64,000 nt of DNA from Streptomyces sp. NBC_00237 (lineage in GTDB: Bacteria; Actinomycetota; Actinomycetes; Streptomycetales; Streptomycetaceae). This document shows, one piece after another, positions 24,766-32,831 of the stretch (position 1 is its first letter; each line of letters opens with the position of its first letter). The translations under genes were made by a program, and so were the position numbers. The DNA lies in contig NZ_JAPEMT010000001.1 in assembly GCF_026342435.1 (NCBI RefSeq), positions 981,993 through 1,045,992 on the forward strand, in the 5' to 3' direction. The notes below the pieces were generated by a model. It saw only the letters and a program-made list of their open reading frames with translations, was not told where the DNA came from and made no database searches.

Positions 24766-25312
24766 GGGGGGGCGGGGGGCTGGGCGCGCAGCTCCCCCCA
24801 CCCCTCGGGCCCCGCCTCCGCCCAGCCCCCTCGGGCTCCGCTTCCCCAGCCCCCTCGGGCTCCGCCCCCACCTCGCCCCCGTTGGGCTCCGCTTTGCCTC
24901 GTCCCTTTGGGCGGCGGGGCCGCACCCCGGGGGCGGAACGGGCGGGCAAGGGGGCGGCCCCTCTCGCTCCGGGCCCACCCCGGAGCGGCCCCGACCAGCC
25001 CCGGTGCCGCCTCGCCCCTTGCGAGGGGCCCGCCCCGGTGCCGCCCGCCGTTACCTCCGCCTATGGGTGCGCCGCACCCGGGTGCGCCTGCGGCGGGCTG
25101 CCCCAGACCCTTCCCCAAGCTCTCAACTTCGTTCGAGCAGGGGAGACCCCATCCTTCACCTAAACTCGCGAGGCTTGGGGTTCGTACGTGCGGGCGCGTG
25201 GGGGCTGGGCGCGCAGTTCCCCGCGCCCCTAAAGGGGCACGTTCACGCGAGCCCCAGCGGAACGCGGGGCGGAGCCGCACAGTGACACAGTCCCGCGCCC
25301 CTGAAGGGGCCC
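24766..25312 (+). repeat. Interspersed GC-rich element, copy C (type I)
   Basis: The element fills the gap between rpfB and rsmA. It begins within six bases of the rpfB stop with CCCCTCGGGCTCCGC-type units, then the core (from about 24905), an extra internal duplication around CCCCGGTGCCGCC (25000-25050), the type I middle (25117-25178), the hairpin GGGCGCG/CGCGCCC near 25208-25230 and a tail ending in CGCCCCTGAAGGGGC. No real gene is visible; rsmA starts 13 bases later. Confidence 0.85.
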
Positions 25313-25325
25313 TTACGCTTGAGCG

Positions 25326-26201
25326 GTGAGTACCCCAGAACCCCCCGCCGCCCCCCAGGAGCACGCCCTCCTCGGCCCCGCCGACATCCGTGAGCTGGCC
25401 GCCGCCCTCGGCGTGCGCCCCACCAAGCAGCGCGGGCAGAACTTCGTCATCGACGCCAACACCGTCCGCCGCATCGTCCGCACCGCCGGAGTGCGCGCCG
25501 ACGACGTCGTGGTCGAGGTCGGGCCCGGGCTCGGTTCGCTGACGCTCGCCCTGCTCGAAGGAGCCGACCGGGTCGTCGCCGTCGAGATCGACGACGTACT
25601 GGCCGCCGCCCTCCCGGCCACCATCCAGGCCCGGATGCCGGAGAAGGCGGACCGCTTCGACCTGGTCCACTCCGACGCCATGCTCGTCGAGAAGCTCCCG
25701 GCCGACCCGACCGCCCTGGTCGCCAACCTTCCGTACAACGTGGCCGTCCCCGTGCTCCTCCACATGCTGGAGCACTTCCCGACCATCGAGCGGACGCTCG
25801 TGATGGTCCAGGCGGAGGTGGCCGACCGGCTCGCCGCCAAGCCCGGGAACAAGGTCTACGGAGTGCCCTCCGTCAAGGCGAACTGGTACGCGGACGTGAA
25901 GAGGGCCGGATCCATCGGGCGGAACGTCTTCTGGCCCGCGCCGAACGTCGACTCCGGGCTCGTTTCGCTGGTGAAGCGGGAAGCGCCCGTGGCGACCACC
26001 GCCTCCCGCAAGGAGGTCTTCGCGGTCGTGGACGCCGCCTTCGCGCAGCGGCGCAAGACCCTGCGCGCGGCGCTCTCCGGCTGGGCCGGTTCGCCCGCCG
26101 CCGCCGAGGCCGCCCTCGTCGCCGCCGGGATCTCGCCGCAGGCGCGCGGCGAGGCGCTGACGGTGGAGGAGTTCGCCCGGATCGCGGAGGCCAAGGCGTG
26201 A
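25326..26201 (+). CDS. rsmA: 16S rRNA (adenine1518-N6/adenine1519-N6)-dimethyltransferase
   Basis: A 291-residue KsgA/RsmA methyltransferase that dimethylates two adjacent adenines near the 3' end of 16S rRNA. Motifs are [10 protein letters not shown] (N-terminal family signature), [12 protein letters not shown] (SAM motif I), VVAVEIDD, and the catalytic [11 protein letters not shown]. The C-terminal helical domain is complete. It starts at GTG 25326 and ends GTGA-overlapping with ispE, so ribosome modification and isoprenoid synthesis are translationally coupled, an arrangement common in actinobacteria. Confidence 0.95.
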   Translation: MSTPEPPAAPQEHALLGPADIRELAAALGVRPTKQRGQNFVIDANTVRRIVRTAGVRADDVVVEVGPGLGSLTLALLEGADRVVAVEIDDVLAAALPATIQARMPEKADRFDLVHSDAMLVEKLPADPTALVANLPYNVAVPVLLHMLEHFPTIERTLVMVQAEVADRLAAKPGNKVYGVPSVKANWYADVKRAGSIGRNVFWPAPNVDSGLVSLVKREAPVATTASRKEVFAVVDAAFAQRRKTLRAALSGWAGSPAAAEAALVAAGISPQARGEALTVEEFARIAEAKA

Positions 26202-27118
26202 CGCCGGGGACTTCCGTCACCGTGCGCGTGCCCGCCAAGGTGAACGTGCAGCTCGCCGTGGGCGGAGTGCGGGCGGACGGCTTCCATCCGCTCGCCAATG
26301 TCTTCCTCGCCGTCGGGCTGTACGACGAGGTCACCGCCACCCCGGCCGACGAGCTGCGGATCACCTGCGAGGGGCCGGGCTCGGAGCACGTACCGCTGGA
26401 CCGTACGAACCTCGCGGCCCGCGCCGCCGTCGCCCTCGCCGAACTCCACGGCCTCGCCCCCGACGTCCACCTGCACATCGCCAAGGACATCCCCGTCGCG
26501 GGCGGCATGGCGGGCGGCAGCGCGGACGCGGCGGGTGCCTTGCTGGCGTGCGAGGTGCTGTGGGGGACCAGGACTTCGAATGACCAACTCCTCGCGATCT
26601 GCGCTGAGTTGGGGAGCGATGTGCCCTTCTCGTACGTGGGAGGGGCCGCGCTCGGCGTCGGGCGCGGGGAACAGCTCACACCGCTGGACGTGGGCGGGGA
26701 GTTCCACTGGGTGTTCGCGGTCGCGGACGGCGGCCTGTCTACCCCGGCCGTGTACGGCGAGTTCGACCGGCTCGCGCGCGACGCGGGGCGGGAGGTTCCG
26801 GCGCCGGAGGCTTCCGAGGCGCTGCTCTCCGCACTCCGTGCCGGAGACGCCACCGCCCTCGCGGTGGCCCTGACCAACGACCTCCAGCCCGCCGCCCTCT
26901 CGCTGCGCCCGTCCCTCGCCGAGACCCTGGCCACAGGCACGGACGCCGGGGCGCTCGCCGCCCTGGTCTCCGGGTCCGGGCCCACCACCGCCTTCCTGGC
27001 GAAGGACGCCGAGGCGGCGGCCCGTATCGCGGAAGTACTGCTGGCGTCGGGCACGTGCACGGCGGCACGGGTGGCGGTGGCTCCGGCACCGGGGGCCGTG
27101 GTCGTCCCGGTCGGATAG
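26198..27118 (+). CDS. ispE: 4-diphosphocytidyl-2-C-methyl-D-erythritol kinase
   Basis: A 306-residue GHMP kinase of the MEP isoprenoid pathway that phosphorylates CDP-methylerythritol. Motif 1 is [13 protein letters not shown], the ATP-binding motif is [18 protein letters not shown] (about residues 98-115), and the C-terminal motif 3 is [13 protein letters not shown]. The GTG at 26198 overlaps the rsmA stop. Length and motif order are normal. Confidence 0.95.
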   Translation: MTPGTSVTVRVPAKVNVQLAVGGVRADGFHPLANVFLAVGLYDEVTATPADELRITCEGPGSEHVPLDRTNLAARAAVALAELHGLAPDVHLHIAKDIPVAGGMAGGSADAAGALLACEVLWGTRTSNDQLLAICAELGSDVPFSYVGGAALGVGRGEQLTPLDVGGEFHWVFAVADGGLSTPAVYGEFDRLARDAGREVPAPEASEALLSALRAGDATALAVALTNDLQPAALSLRPSLAETLATGTDAGALAALVSGSGPTTAFLAKDAEAAARIAEVLLASGTCTAARVAVAPAPGAVVVPVG

Positions 27119-27352
27119 GGCGGATAGGGCTCGGTGGGGATTGGCGGGGCCGGTCAGGGGCGGGTGCGTCCGGTGGTCAGGTCAGCTTGGCCAGGAAGGC
27201 GAAGAGGTTGGACCGGGTGCGGTCGAGACGGGGCGGGGGCCGTGGCAGGGCCACCCGTACGGCCGTATCCCGAACGCCTCAACAGGCCGAGCGGCTTCCT
27301 CGGCGGTCTGCTGGATTGCGTACCCCCGGTACCGACCCAGAGGCAGGACGTC

Positions 27353-28195
27353 ATGCACACCCCCACCTCCGTATCCCGCATATCCACCGCCGCGGCGGCC
27401 ACCCTGCTGCTCGCGCTCGGCGTCGGCAGTGGGACCGCGTTCGCGCTCGACGCCCCCACCGACCCCGGTGAGATCACCGTCATCGACACCTCCGAGGGCA
27501 AGGCCCTCGCGGACAAGAACGGCAACGCCCTCTACACCTGGGCGGGCGACGAGAAGGACAAGTCCAACTGCACCGGCGACTGCGCCAAGAACTGGCCCGC
27601 CGCGACCGGCTACCCGACCAAGTCGTCGGACGTCACCGGTGACACCAACCAGATCGACCTCGCGGGCAGCGACAAGAAGCAGGTCGTCCTCGACGAGAAG
27701 CCGCTCTACTACTTCAAGGACGACGCCAAGCCCGGCGACACCAAGGGCAACGGCGTCAAGGGCGCCGACGGCAAGGTCTGGAGCCTGGTGGGCCCGGACG
27801 GCAAGGCCCTCGGGGCGGGGGCGGCAGCCGCTGCGACGACGCCGGAGGCGAGTGAGTCGCCGTCCGCCGCCGCGAGTGAATCGGCCTCTGCCTCTGCGTC
27901 GGCCTCGGCGTCGGCCTCGCCCTCGGATGACGCGTCCGCCTCTTCCTCTCCGAGTGAGAGCGCCAGTACGGGTACGGGTACGGTCAAGCCCACCGCGCCC
28001 GTGGCCCCGGTCGCCCCGGGCGACGCGACCAAGCCCAGGGTGACTCCGTCCGGTGCGGTGAAGGCCGGTGCGGAGGTCGGCTCCTCGGACGGCGGCGGCG
28101 CGACGGGCCTCGCGCTCGGGCTCACCGGAGCGGTCGCGGTTGCCGCCGCGGGCACGGCCTATGCCGTACGCCGCCGGAACGCGGCCCAGCACTAA
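27353..28195 (+). CDS. Secreted/membrane-anchored protein with Lipoprotein_15-type repeats
   Basis: A 280-residue exported protein. A signal peptide (MHTPTSVSRISTAAAA ... TAFA) precedes two copies of the small domain found in actinobacterial secreted repeat proteins (Pfam Lipoprotein_15): GNALYTWAGDEKDKSNCTGDC with NWP, and KPLYYFKDDAKPGDTKG with WSLVGPDG. Then come a Ser/Ala-rich stalk (residues about 165-215), a Pro/Ala segment, a C-terminal membrane helix and an Arg-rich tail (RRRNAAQH). The layout resembles a sortase substrate but no LPXTG or LAXTG motif is present. A GAGGCAGGACG site lies before ATG 27353. Relatives are proposed to bind heme or act in redox chemistry; this is uncertain. 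Confidence 0.75.
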   Translation: MHTPTSVSRISTAAAATLLLALGVGSGTAFALDAPTDPGEITVIDTSEGKALADKNGNALYTWAGDEKDKSNCTGDCAKNWPAATGYPTKSSDVTGDTNQIDLAGSDKKQVVLDEKPLYYFKDDAKPGDTKGNGVKGADGKVWSLVGPDGKALGAGAAAAATTPEASESPSAAASESASASASASASASPSDDASASSSPSESASTGTGTVKPTAPVAPVAPGDATKPRVTPSGAVKAGAEVGSSDGGGATGLALGLTGAVAVAAAGTAYAVRRRNAAQH

Positions 28196-28199
28196 CGCT

Positions 28200-28615
28200 G
28201 ACGCGGCCCCGCCCAGCCCCCTCGAACGCCGGTGCCTCCGCCTCACCCCCTTGGGCGCCGGATCCTCCGCCTAGCCCCCTTGGGCGCCGGCGCCTTCGCC
28301 TCGCCCTCTTGGGCGGCGGTGCCTTTGCCTCGCCCTCTTGGGCGGCGGTGCCTTTGCCTAGCCTCCTTGGGCGGCGGGGCCGCCCCCCGGGGGCGGGACG
28401 GGCGGGCAAGGGGGCGGCCCCCCTCGCTCCGGGCCCACCCCGGAGCCGCCCGCCGTTACCTCCGCTTATGGGTGCGCCGCGCCCGGGTGCGCCTGCGGCG
28501 GGCTGCCCCAGACCCACCCCTTCACCTAAAGCGCTCGCCGCGCGGCTGTCCCGGAGACGTGCGGGCGCGTTGGGGCTGGGCGCGCAGTTCCCCGCGCCCC
28601 TGGAGGCGTGCTTCG
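28200..28615 (+). repeat. Interspersed GC-rich element, copy D (type II)
   Basis: This copy fills most of the gap before the ABC-F gene. The C-rich array (28210-28360) is made of units like CCCCCTTGGGCGCCGG and CCTCTTGGGCGGCGGTGCCT, then the core, the type II middle (TTCACCTAAAGCGCTCGCCG, from 28520) and the terminal hairpin near 28578-28600. It starts five bases after the preceding stop. 28616-28725 is leader sequence of the next gene. Confidence 0.85.
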
Positions 28616-28725
28616 CAGCCTCCCCGCCGCCCCCCAGGGAGCCCCCGAAGGCCCCGAGCTCGGTGGGCTTCAGTGCCGACTAGGCTGGGAGGTCTATCCG
28701 TCCCCGCCCCCTGGAGCACCCACTC

Positions 28726-30531
28726 ATGGCCGTCAACCTGGTCAATGTCGAGGCAGTAAGCAAGGTGTACGGCACCCGTGCCCTGCTCGACGGCGTCTCC
28801 CTCGGCGTCTCGGAGGGCGACCGGATCGGCGTCGTCGGTCGCAACGGCGACGGCAAGACCACCCTCATCCGCATGCTCGCCCAGCTGGAAGAGGCCGACT
28901 CCGGCCGCGTCACCCACGTCGGCGGCCTCCAGCTCGGGGTGCTGACCCAGCACGACTCCCTCGACCCGGCCGCCACCATCCGGCACGAGGTCATCGGCGA
29001 CATGGCCGACCACGAGTGGGCGGGCAGCGCCAAGATCCGTGACGTGCTCACCGGGCTGTTCGGGGGGCTCGACCTGCCCGGCTTCGGGCAGGGACTCGAC
29101 ACCGTCATCGCGCCGCTCTCCGGCGGTGAGCGGCGTCGGATCGCGCTCGCCAAGCTGCTGATCGCCGACCAGGACCTGATCGTCCTCGACGAGCCGACCA
29201 ACCACCTCGACGTCGAGGGCATCAGCTGGCTCGCCAAGCACCTCCAGTCGCGGCGCTCCGCGCTCGTGTGCGTGACCCACGACCGCTGGTTCCTGGACCA
29301 GGTCTGCACCCGGATGTGGGACGTGCAGCGAGGGGCGGTCCACGAGTACGAGGGCGGGTACAGCGACTACGTCTTCGCCCGCGCCGAGCGCGACCGCATC
29401 GCCGCCACCGAGGAGGGCAAGCGGCAGAACCTGATGCGCAAGGAGCTGGCCTGGCTGCGGCGCGGCGCCCCGGCCCGTACGTCCAAGCCGCGTTACCGCA
29501 TCGAGGCGGCGAACGAGCTGATCGCGGACGTCCCGCCGCCCCGCGACACCAGCGAGCTGATGAAGTTCGCCAACGCCCGCCTCGGCAAGACCGTCTTCGA
29601 CCTCGAAGACGTCACCGTCCAGGCCGGTCCGAAGGTGCTGCTCAAGCACCTCACCTGGCAGCTCGGCCCCGGCGACCGCGTCGGCCTGGTCGGCGTCAAC
29701 GGCGCGGGCAAGACCTCCCTCCTGCGCGCCCTCGCCGAAGCGGCCCGTACGCAGGGCGACGCACAGCCCGCCGCCGGGAAGATCGTCGTCGGCAAGACCG
29801 TCCGGCTCGCGTACCTCTCCCAGGAGGTCAGCGAGCTGGACCCGAACCTCCGCGTGCTGGAGGCCGTACAGAAGGTCCGGGACCGGGTGGACCTCGGCAA
29901 GGGCCGCGAGATGACCGCCGGGCAGCTCTGCGAGCAGTTCGGGTTCACCAAGGAGAAGCAGTGGACGCCGGTCGGGGACCTCTCGGGTGGTGAGCGGCGG
30001 CGGCTCCAGATCCTGCGACTGCTGATGGACGAGCCCAACGTCCTCTTCCTCGACGAGCCGACCAACGACCTCGACATCGAGACCCTCACCCAGCTCGAAG
30101 ACCTCCTCGACGGCTGGCCCGGGTCGATGGTCGTGATCTCCCACGACCGGTTCTTCATCGAGCGGACGACGGACAAGGTGTTCGCGCTGCTCGGCGACGC
30201 CACCCTGCGCAACCTGCCGCGCGGCCTCGACGAGTACCTGGAACGGCGGCAGAAGGTGATCGCGGCGGCCGTCGCGGCGGCCCCGGCTCCGGTGGCCGTC
30301 GCGAAGCCGGAGAAGTCGTCCGGTGACGTACGGGCCGCGAAGAAGGAGCTCCAGAAGATCGAGCGGCAGCTGAGCAAGATGTCCGACCGGGAGACGAACC
30401 TCCACGCGCAGATCGCCGAGCACTCCACCGACTTCGGCAAGGTCGCCGGTCTCGACGCCGAACTGCGCAAACTGATCGAGGAGCGCGACGAGTTGGAGAT
30501 GCGCTGGCTGGAGCTGGCCGAGGACGCCTGA
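28726..30531 (+). CDS. ABC-F family ATPase (Uup-like, ribosome-associated)
   Basis: A 601-residue protein with two ABC ATPase domains in one chain and no membrane segments, the hallmark of ABC-F translation factors. Domain 1 has Walker A GRNGDGKTT and signature LSGGERRR with VLDEPTNHLD; domain 2 has Walker A GVNGAGKTS, signature LSGGERRRLQ and FLDEPTNDLD. The inter-domain linker (P-site tRNA interaction motif region) is about 80 residues, and the C-terminus (residues about 530-601) is a coiled coil as in Uup. It could act in general translation or in antibiotic protection; the Uup-type tail favours the former. Confidence 0.9.
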   Translation: MAVNLVNVEAVSKVYGTRALLDGVSLGVSEGDRIGVVGRNGDGKTTLIRMLAQLEEADSGRVTHVGGLQLGVLTQHDSLDPAATIRHEVIGDMADHEWAGSAKIRDVLTGLFGGLDLPGFGQGLDTVIAPLSGGERRRIALAKLLIADQDLIVLDEPTNHLDVEGISWLAKHLQSRRSALVCVTHDRWFLDQVCTRMWDVQRGAVHEYEGGYSDYVFARAERDRIAATEEGKRQNLMRKELAWLRRGAPARTSKPRYRIEAANELIADVPPPRDTSELMKFANARLGKTVFDLEDVTVQAGPKVLLKHLTWQLGPGDRVGLVGVNGAGKTSLLRALAEAARTQGDAQPAAGKIVVGKTVRLAYLSQEVSELDPNLRVLEAVQKVRDRVDLGKGREMTAGQLCEQFGFTKEKQWTPVGDLSGGERRRLQILRLLMDEPNVLFLDEPTNDLDIETLTQLEDLLDGWPGSMVVISHDRFFIERTTDKVFALLGDATLRNLPRGLDEYLERRQKVIAAAVAAAPAPVAVAKPEKSSGDVRAAKKELQKIERQLSKMSDRETNLHAQIAEHSTDFGKVAGLDAELRKLIEERDELEMRWLELAEDA

Positions 30532-30623
30532 TCCGGGCCCGGCGGCGGCCGTCGCATCCGACGCTCCGTCAGCCGGATGACAAGAGTAGAGAACGCGTAC
30601 AGACCTCATAACGAGCGCATCAC

Positions 30624-30661
30624 GGGCCGGTCCTCCCTTGGGAACAGGGGCGGACCGGCCC
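30624..30661 (+). terminator. Terminator hairpin behind the ABC-F gene
   Basis: GGGCCGGTCC (30624-30633) pairs with GGACCGGCCC (30652-30661), followed by CTTGTTC. The remaining bases up to 30823 hold the leader of the next gene. Confidence 0.75.
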
Positions 30662-30823
30662 CTTGTTCGAAGTGACTCCAGTGATAGAAAGAAGCCCCGC
30701 TCGACTGACGTAGATCTACGGGACCCAAGCCCGATTCGCTCCTTTCCGGGGGGATATGACCGCCCGGAATCGCGGGGGAGACCGACCGGGCAGCGGGCCA
30801 CCCGTGTGAAGAGGTAAGTGCTG

Positions 30824-32635
30824 ATGTCTCAGCCGCCCAACCAGCCGCCGCAGGGGGGCTTCGGCGCACCGCAGGACCCGCAGACCCCGCCCGGCGGGGC
30901 TCCGCAGGGCCCGCCTCCGGGAGCACCGCAGCCGCCGCAGGGGCCGCCGCCGGGTCAGCCCGGGTACGGCTACCCGCAGGGTCCGCCCCCGGCCGCCGAG
31001 AACCCGTACGCGTCACAGCCGACCCAGGGCGGCCCGGGATACGGCTACCCCGGCCAGCCCCACCCGTACGGCCAGCAGCCCCAGCAGCCCGGTTACGGCT
31101 ACCCGGGCCAGCCGCCCCAGCAGCCGGGCCAGCCCACCTACCCGGGCATGCCCGGCCCCAGTGGTCCCGGTGGTCCCGGCGGTCCTGGCGGTCCGCAGAA
31201 CAAGCAGAAGCTCATGCTGATCATCGGCGCGGCCGTCGCCGCCCTGATCGTCGTCGCGGGCGGCATCTACCTGGTCTCCGGCGGCGAGAAGGAACCCGTC
31301 GCCCAGCCCACCACGGCGGGCAAGCCCTCCGCCGCCCCGACCGTCGACCAGGGCGACGGCAAGGGCCCCGGCGGCGACGCCCCGGGCCGCGACGCGGGCA
31401 CGGACTTCAACTCGGCGCGCCAGCCCGGCGACTCCAAGGTGCTGTGGAACCACGCCAACGCGGTGGACCTGCCCTCCAGCGGCGGCAAGGTCATGCCGAT
31501 GTGGTTCGTGGGAGACACCGTCATCCACACGTACTACAAGACCATGACGGCGTACGGAGCGGCCGACGGCAAGAAGCGCTGGGAGATCCCGTTCCCGAAC
31601 GAGGTCTGCGCGGCGCCGAAGCTCATCGGCAAGGACAACAAGGTCGTCGTCGGGGTCAAGGGCGACAACACCAAGAAGGGCCGCTGCGACCAGCTTCAGC
31701 AGGTCGACGTGAAGACCGGGAAGGCGGGGTGGCGCAAGGAGGTCGAGCAGGAGAACGCGTTCGCCTTCGGAGACGTCGAACTCACGGTCTCGGGCGACAC
31801 CGTCGCCGTCAGCCGCAACCCCTTCGTCAGCGCCTTCCGCGTCAGTGACGGCTCGAAGCTGTTCGGCGACGTGCGGACCGGTGCGTGCCGGATCGACGGC
31901 TTCGCCGCCTCGCCGACCAAACTGTTCGCGGTCGACCAGTGCGGATCGGGCGACAAGCCCACCTCCCAGTTCAGCGAGATCGACCCGACCACCGGCAAGG
32001 CCCGGTGGAGCTGGAAGGTCGCCAAGGACTGGACCATCAAGCGGGTCCTCTCGGCCGAACCGACGGTGCTCTACCTGGAGAAGGGCAAGAGCGGCAAGGC
32101 GGAGGCGGGCAACATCGCCATCCTCAAGCCGAACGGCACCCTCGGCGCGCAGTTGCCCGAGGGCGAGGAGCTGCCCGACCTCCAGTGCGGCTGGACGATC
32201 ATGAAGTCCGGCCTCCAGGAGTGCAAGGGCGTCACCGCCGACGCGACCACCCTGTACGTGTCGAGCGAGGCGAAGTCCGCCAACCTCGGTTCGGGCCGCA
32301 CCAACGAGATCCGTGCCTACGACGTCACCACCGGCAAGCGCAAGTGGGCCTCGAAGGGCGACGGCTACACGATGCTGCCGCTGAAGGTCGAGGGCGGCAA
32401 CGTCTTCGCGTACATGGAGCCGACCTACGACAAGCCCGGTGGCGTCGTGAAGGTCCCCACGACCGGCGGCAGCCCGGCACCCGTCCTGAAGCACCCGTCG
32501 TCGGTGTCGGCGGTCGAGCGCGGCATGTTCTCCAAGTCGCTCGCGTTCGAGGGCGGGCGTCTCTTCATGTCCCCCGACACCATCTCGGGCAAGGACAGCG
32601 AGAAGCCCCAGGCCATCCTGGCCTTCGGTAACTGA
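30824..32635 (+). CDS. Membrane-anchored PQQ-type beta-propeller protein (first paralogue)
   Basis: A 603-residue protein. Residues 1-125 are a Pro/Gly/Gln/Tyr-rich cytoplasmic region with YGYPQG/YGYPGQP repeats, then one membrane helix (about 130-152, LMLIIGAAVAALIVVAGGIYL), a disordered linker, and an extracellular beta-propeller of PQQ/WD-like blades (TAYGAADGKKRWEIPF, DVKTGKAGWRKE, DPTTGKARWSW, DVTTGKRKWAS). The propeller resembles BamB-like PQQ repeats, but no enzyme active site is seen. The ATG at 30824 has GAAGAGG upstream. The next gene is a close paralogue. Confidence 0.82.
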   Translation: MSQPPNQPPQGGFGAPQDPQTPPGGAPQGPPPGAPQPPQGPPPGQPGYGYPQGPPPAAENPYASQPTQGGPGYGYPGQPHPYGQQPQQPGYGYPGQPPQQPGQPTYPGMPGPSGPGGPGGPGGPQNKQKLMLIIGAAVAALIVVAGGIYLVSGGEKEPVAQPTTAGKPSAAPTVDQGDGKGPGGDAPGRDAGTDFNSARQPGDSKVLWNHANAVDLPSSGGKVMPMWFVGDTVIHTYYKTMTAYGAADGKKRWEIPFPNEVCAAPKLIGKDNKVVVGVKGDNTKKGRCDQLQQVDVKTGKAGWRKEVEQENAFAFGDVELTVSGDTVAVSRNPFVSAFRVSDGSKLFGDVRTGACRIDGFAASPTKLFAVDQCGSGDKPTSQFSEIDPTTGKARWSWKVAKDWTIKRVLSAEPTVLYLEKGKSGKAEAGNIAILKPNGTLGAQLPEGEELPDLQCGWTIMKSGLQECKGVTADATTLYVSSEAKSANLGSGRTNEIRAYDVTTGKRKWASKGDGYTMLPLKVEGGNVFAYMEPTYDKPGGVVKVPTTGGSPAPVLKHPSSVSAVERGMFSKSLAFEGGRLFMSPDTISGKDSEKPQAILAFGN

Positions 32636-32670
32636 GTAACTGAGCAACTGAGTATCTGAGCAACTGAGGT
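32631..32670 (+). repeat. Octamer tandem repeat ACTGAG(T/C)A x5 carrying the stop codon
   Basis: Five 8-bp units start at 32631, 32639, 32647, 32655 and 32663. The first contains the TGA stop (32633-32635) of the upstream gene; later TGA triplets at 32641 and 32649 fall in the other two frames. Confidence 0.9.
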
Positions 32671-32831
32671 GTACGGGGCGGGGGTCGGGCCGATCGTGAC
32701 CGCTCCCACCCCGTACGCCCGTGCCCCGCACGGCCCCGCCCGGCGCGCTCCCGCCGCGCGTCGGCGAAGACTTCCGAAGGTCCCGCACCTTCGCCCTGTC
32801 ACCATCCGACGTCCCCAGAGGTAGAACCCCC

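Noticed and set aside
27353..28195. Sortase-anchored protein
   Set aside because: The C-terminal helix and Arg tail fit, but no LPXTG/LAXTG-type motif precedes them.
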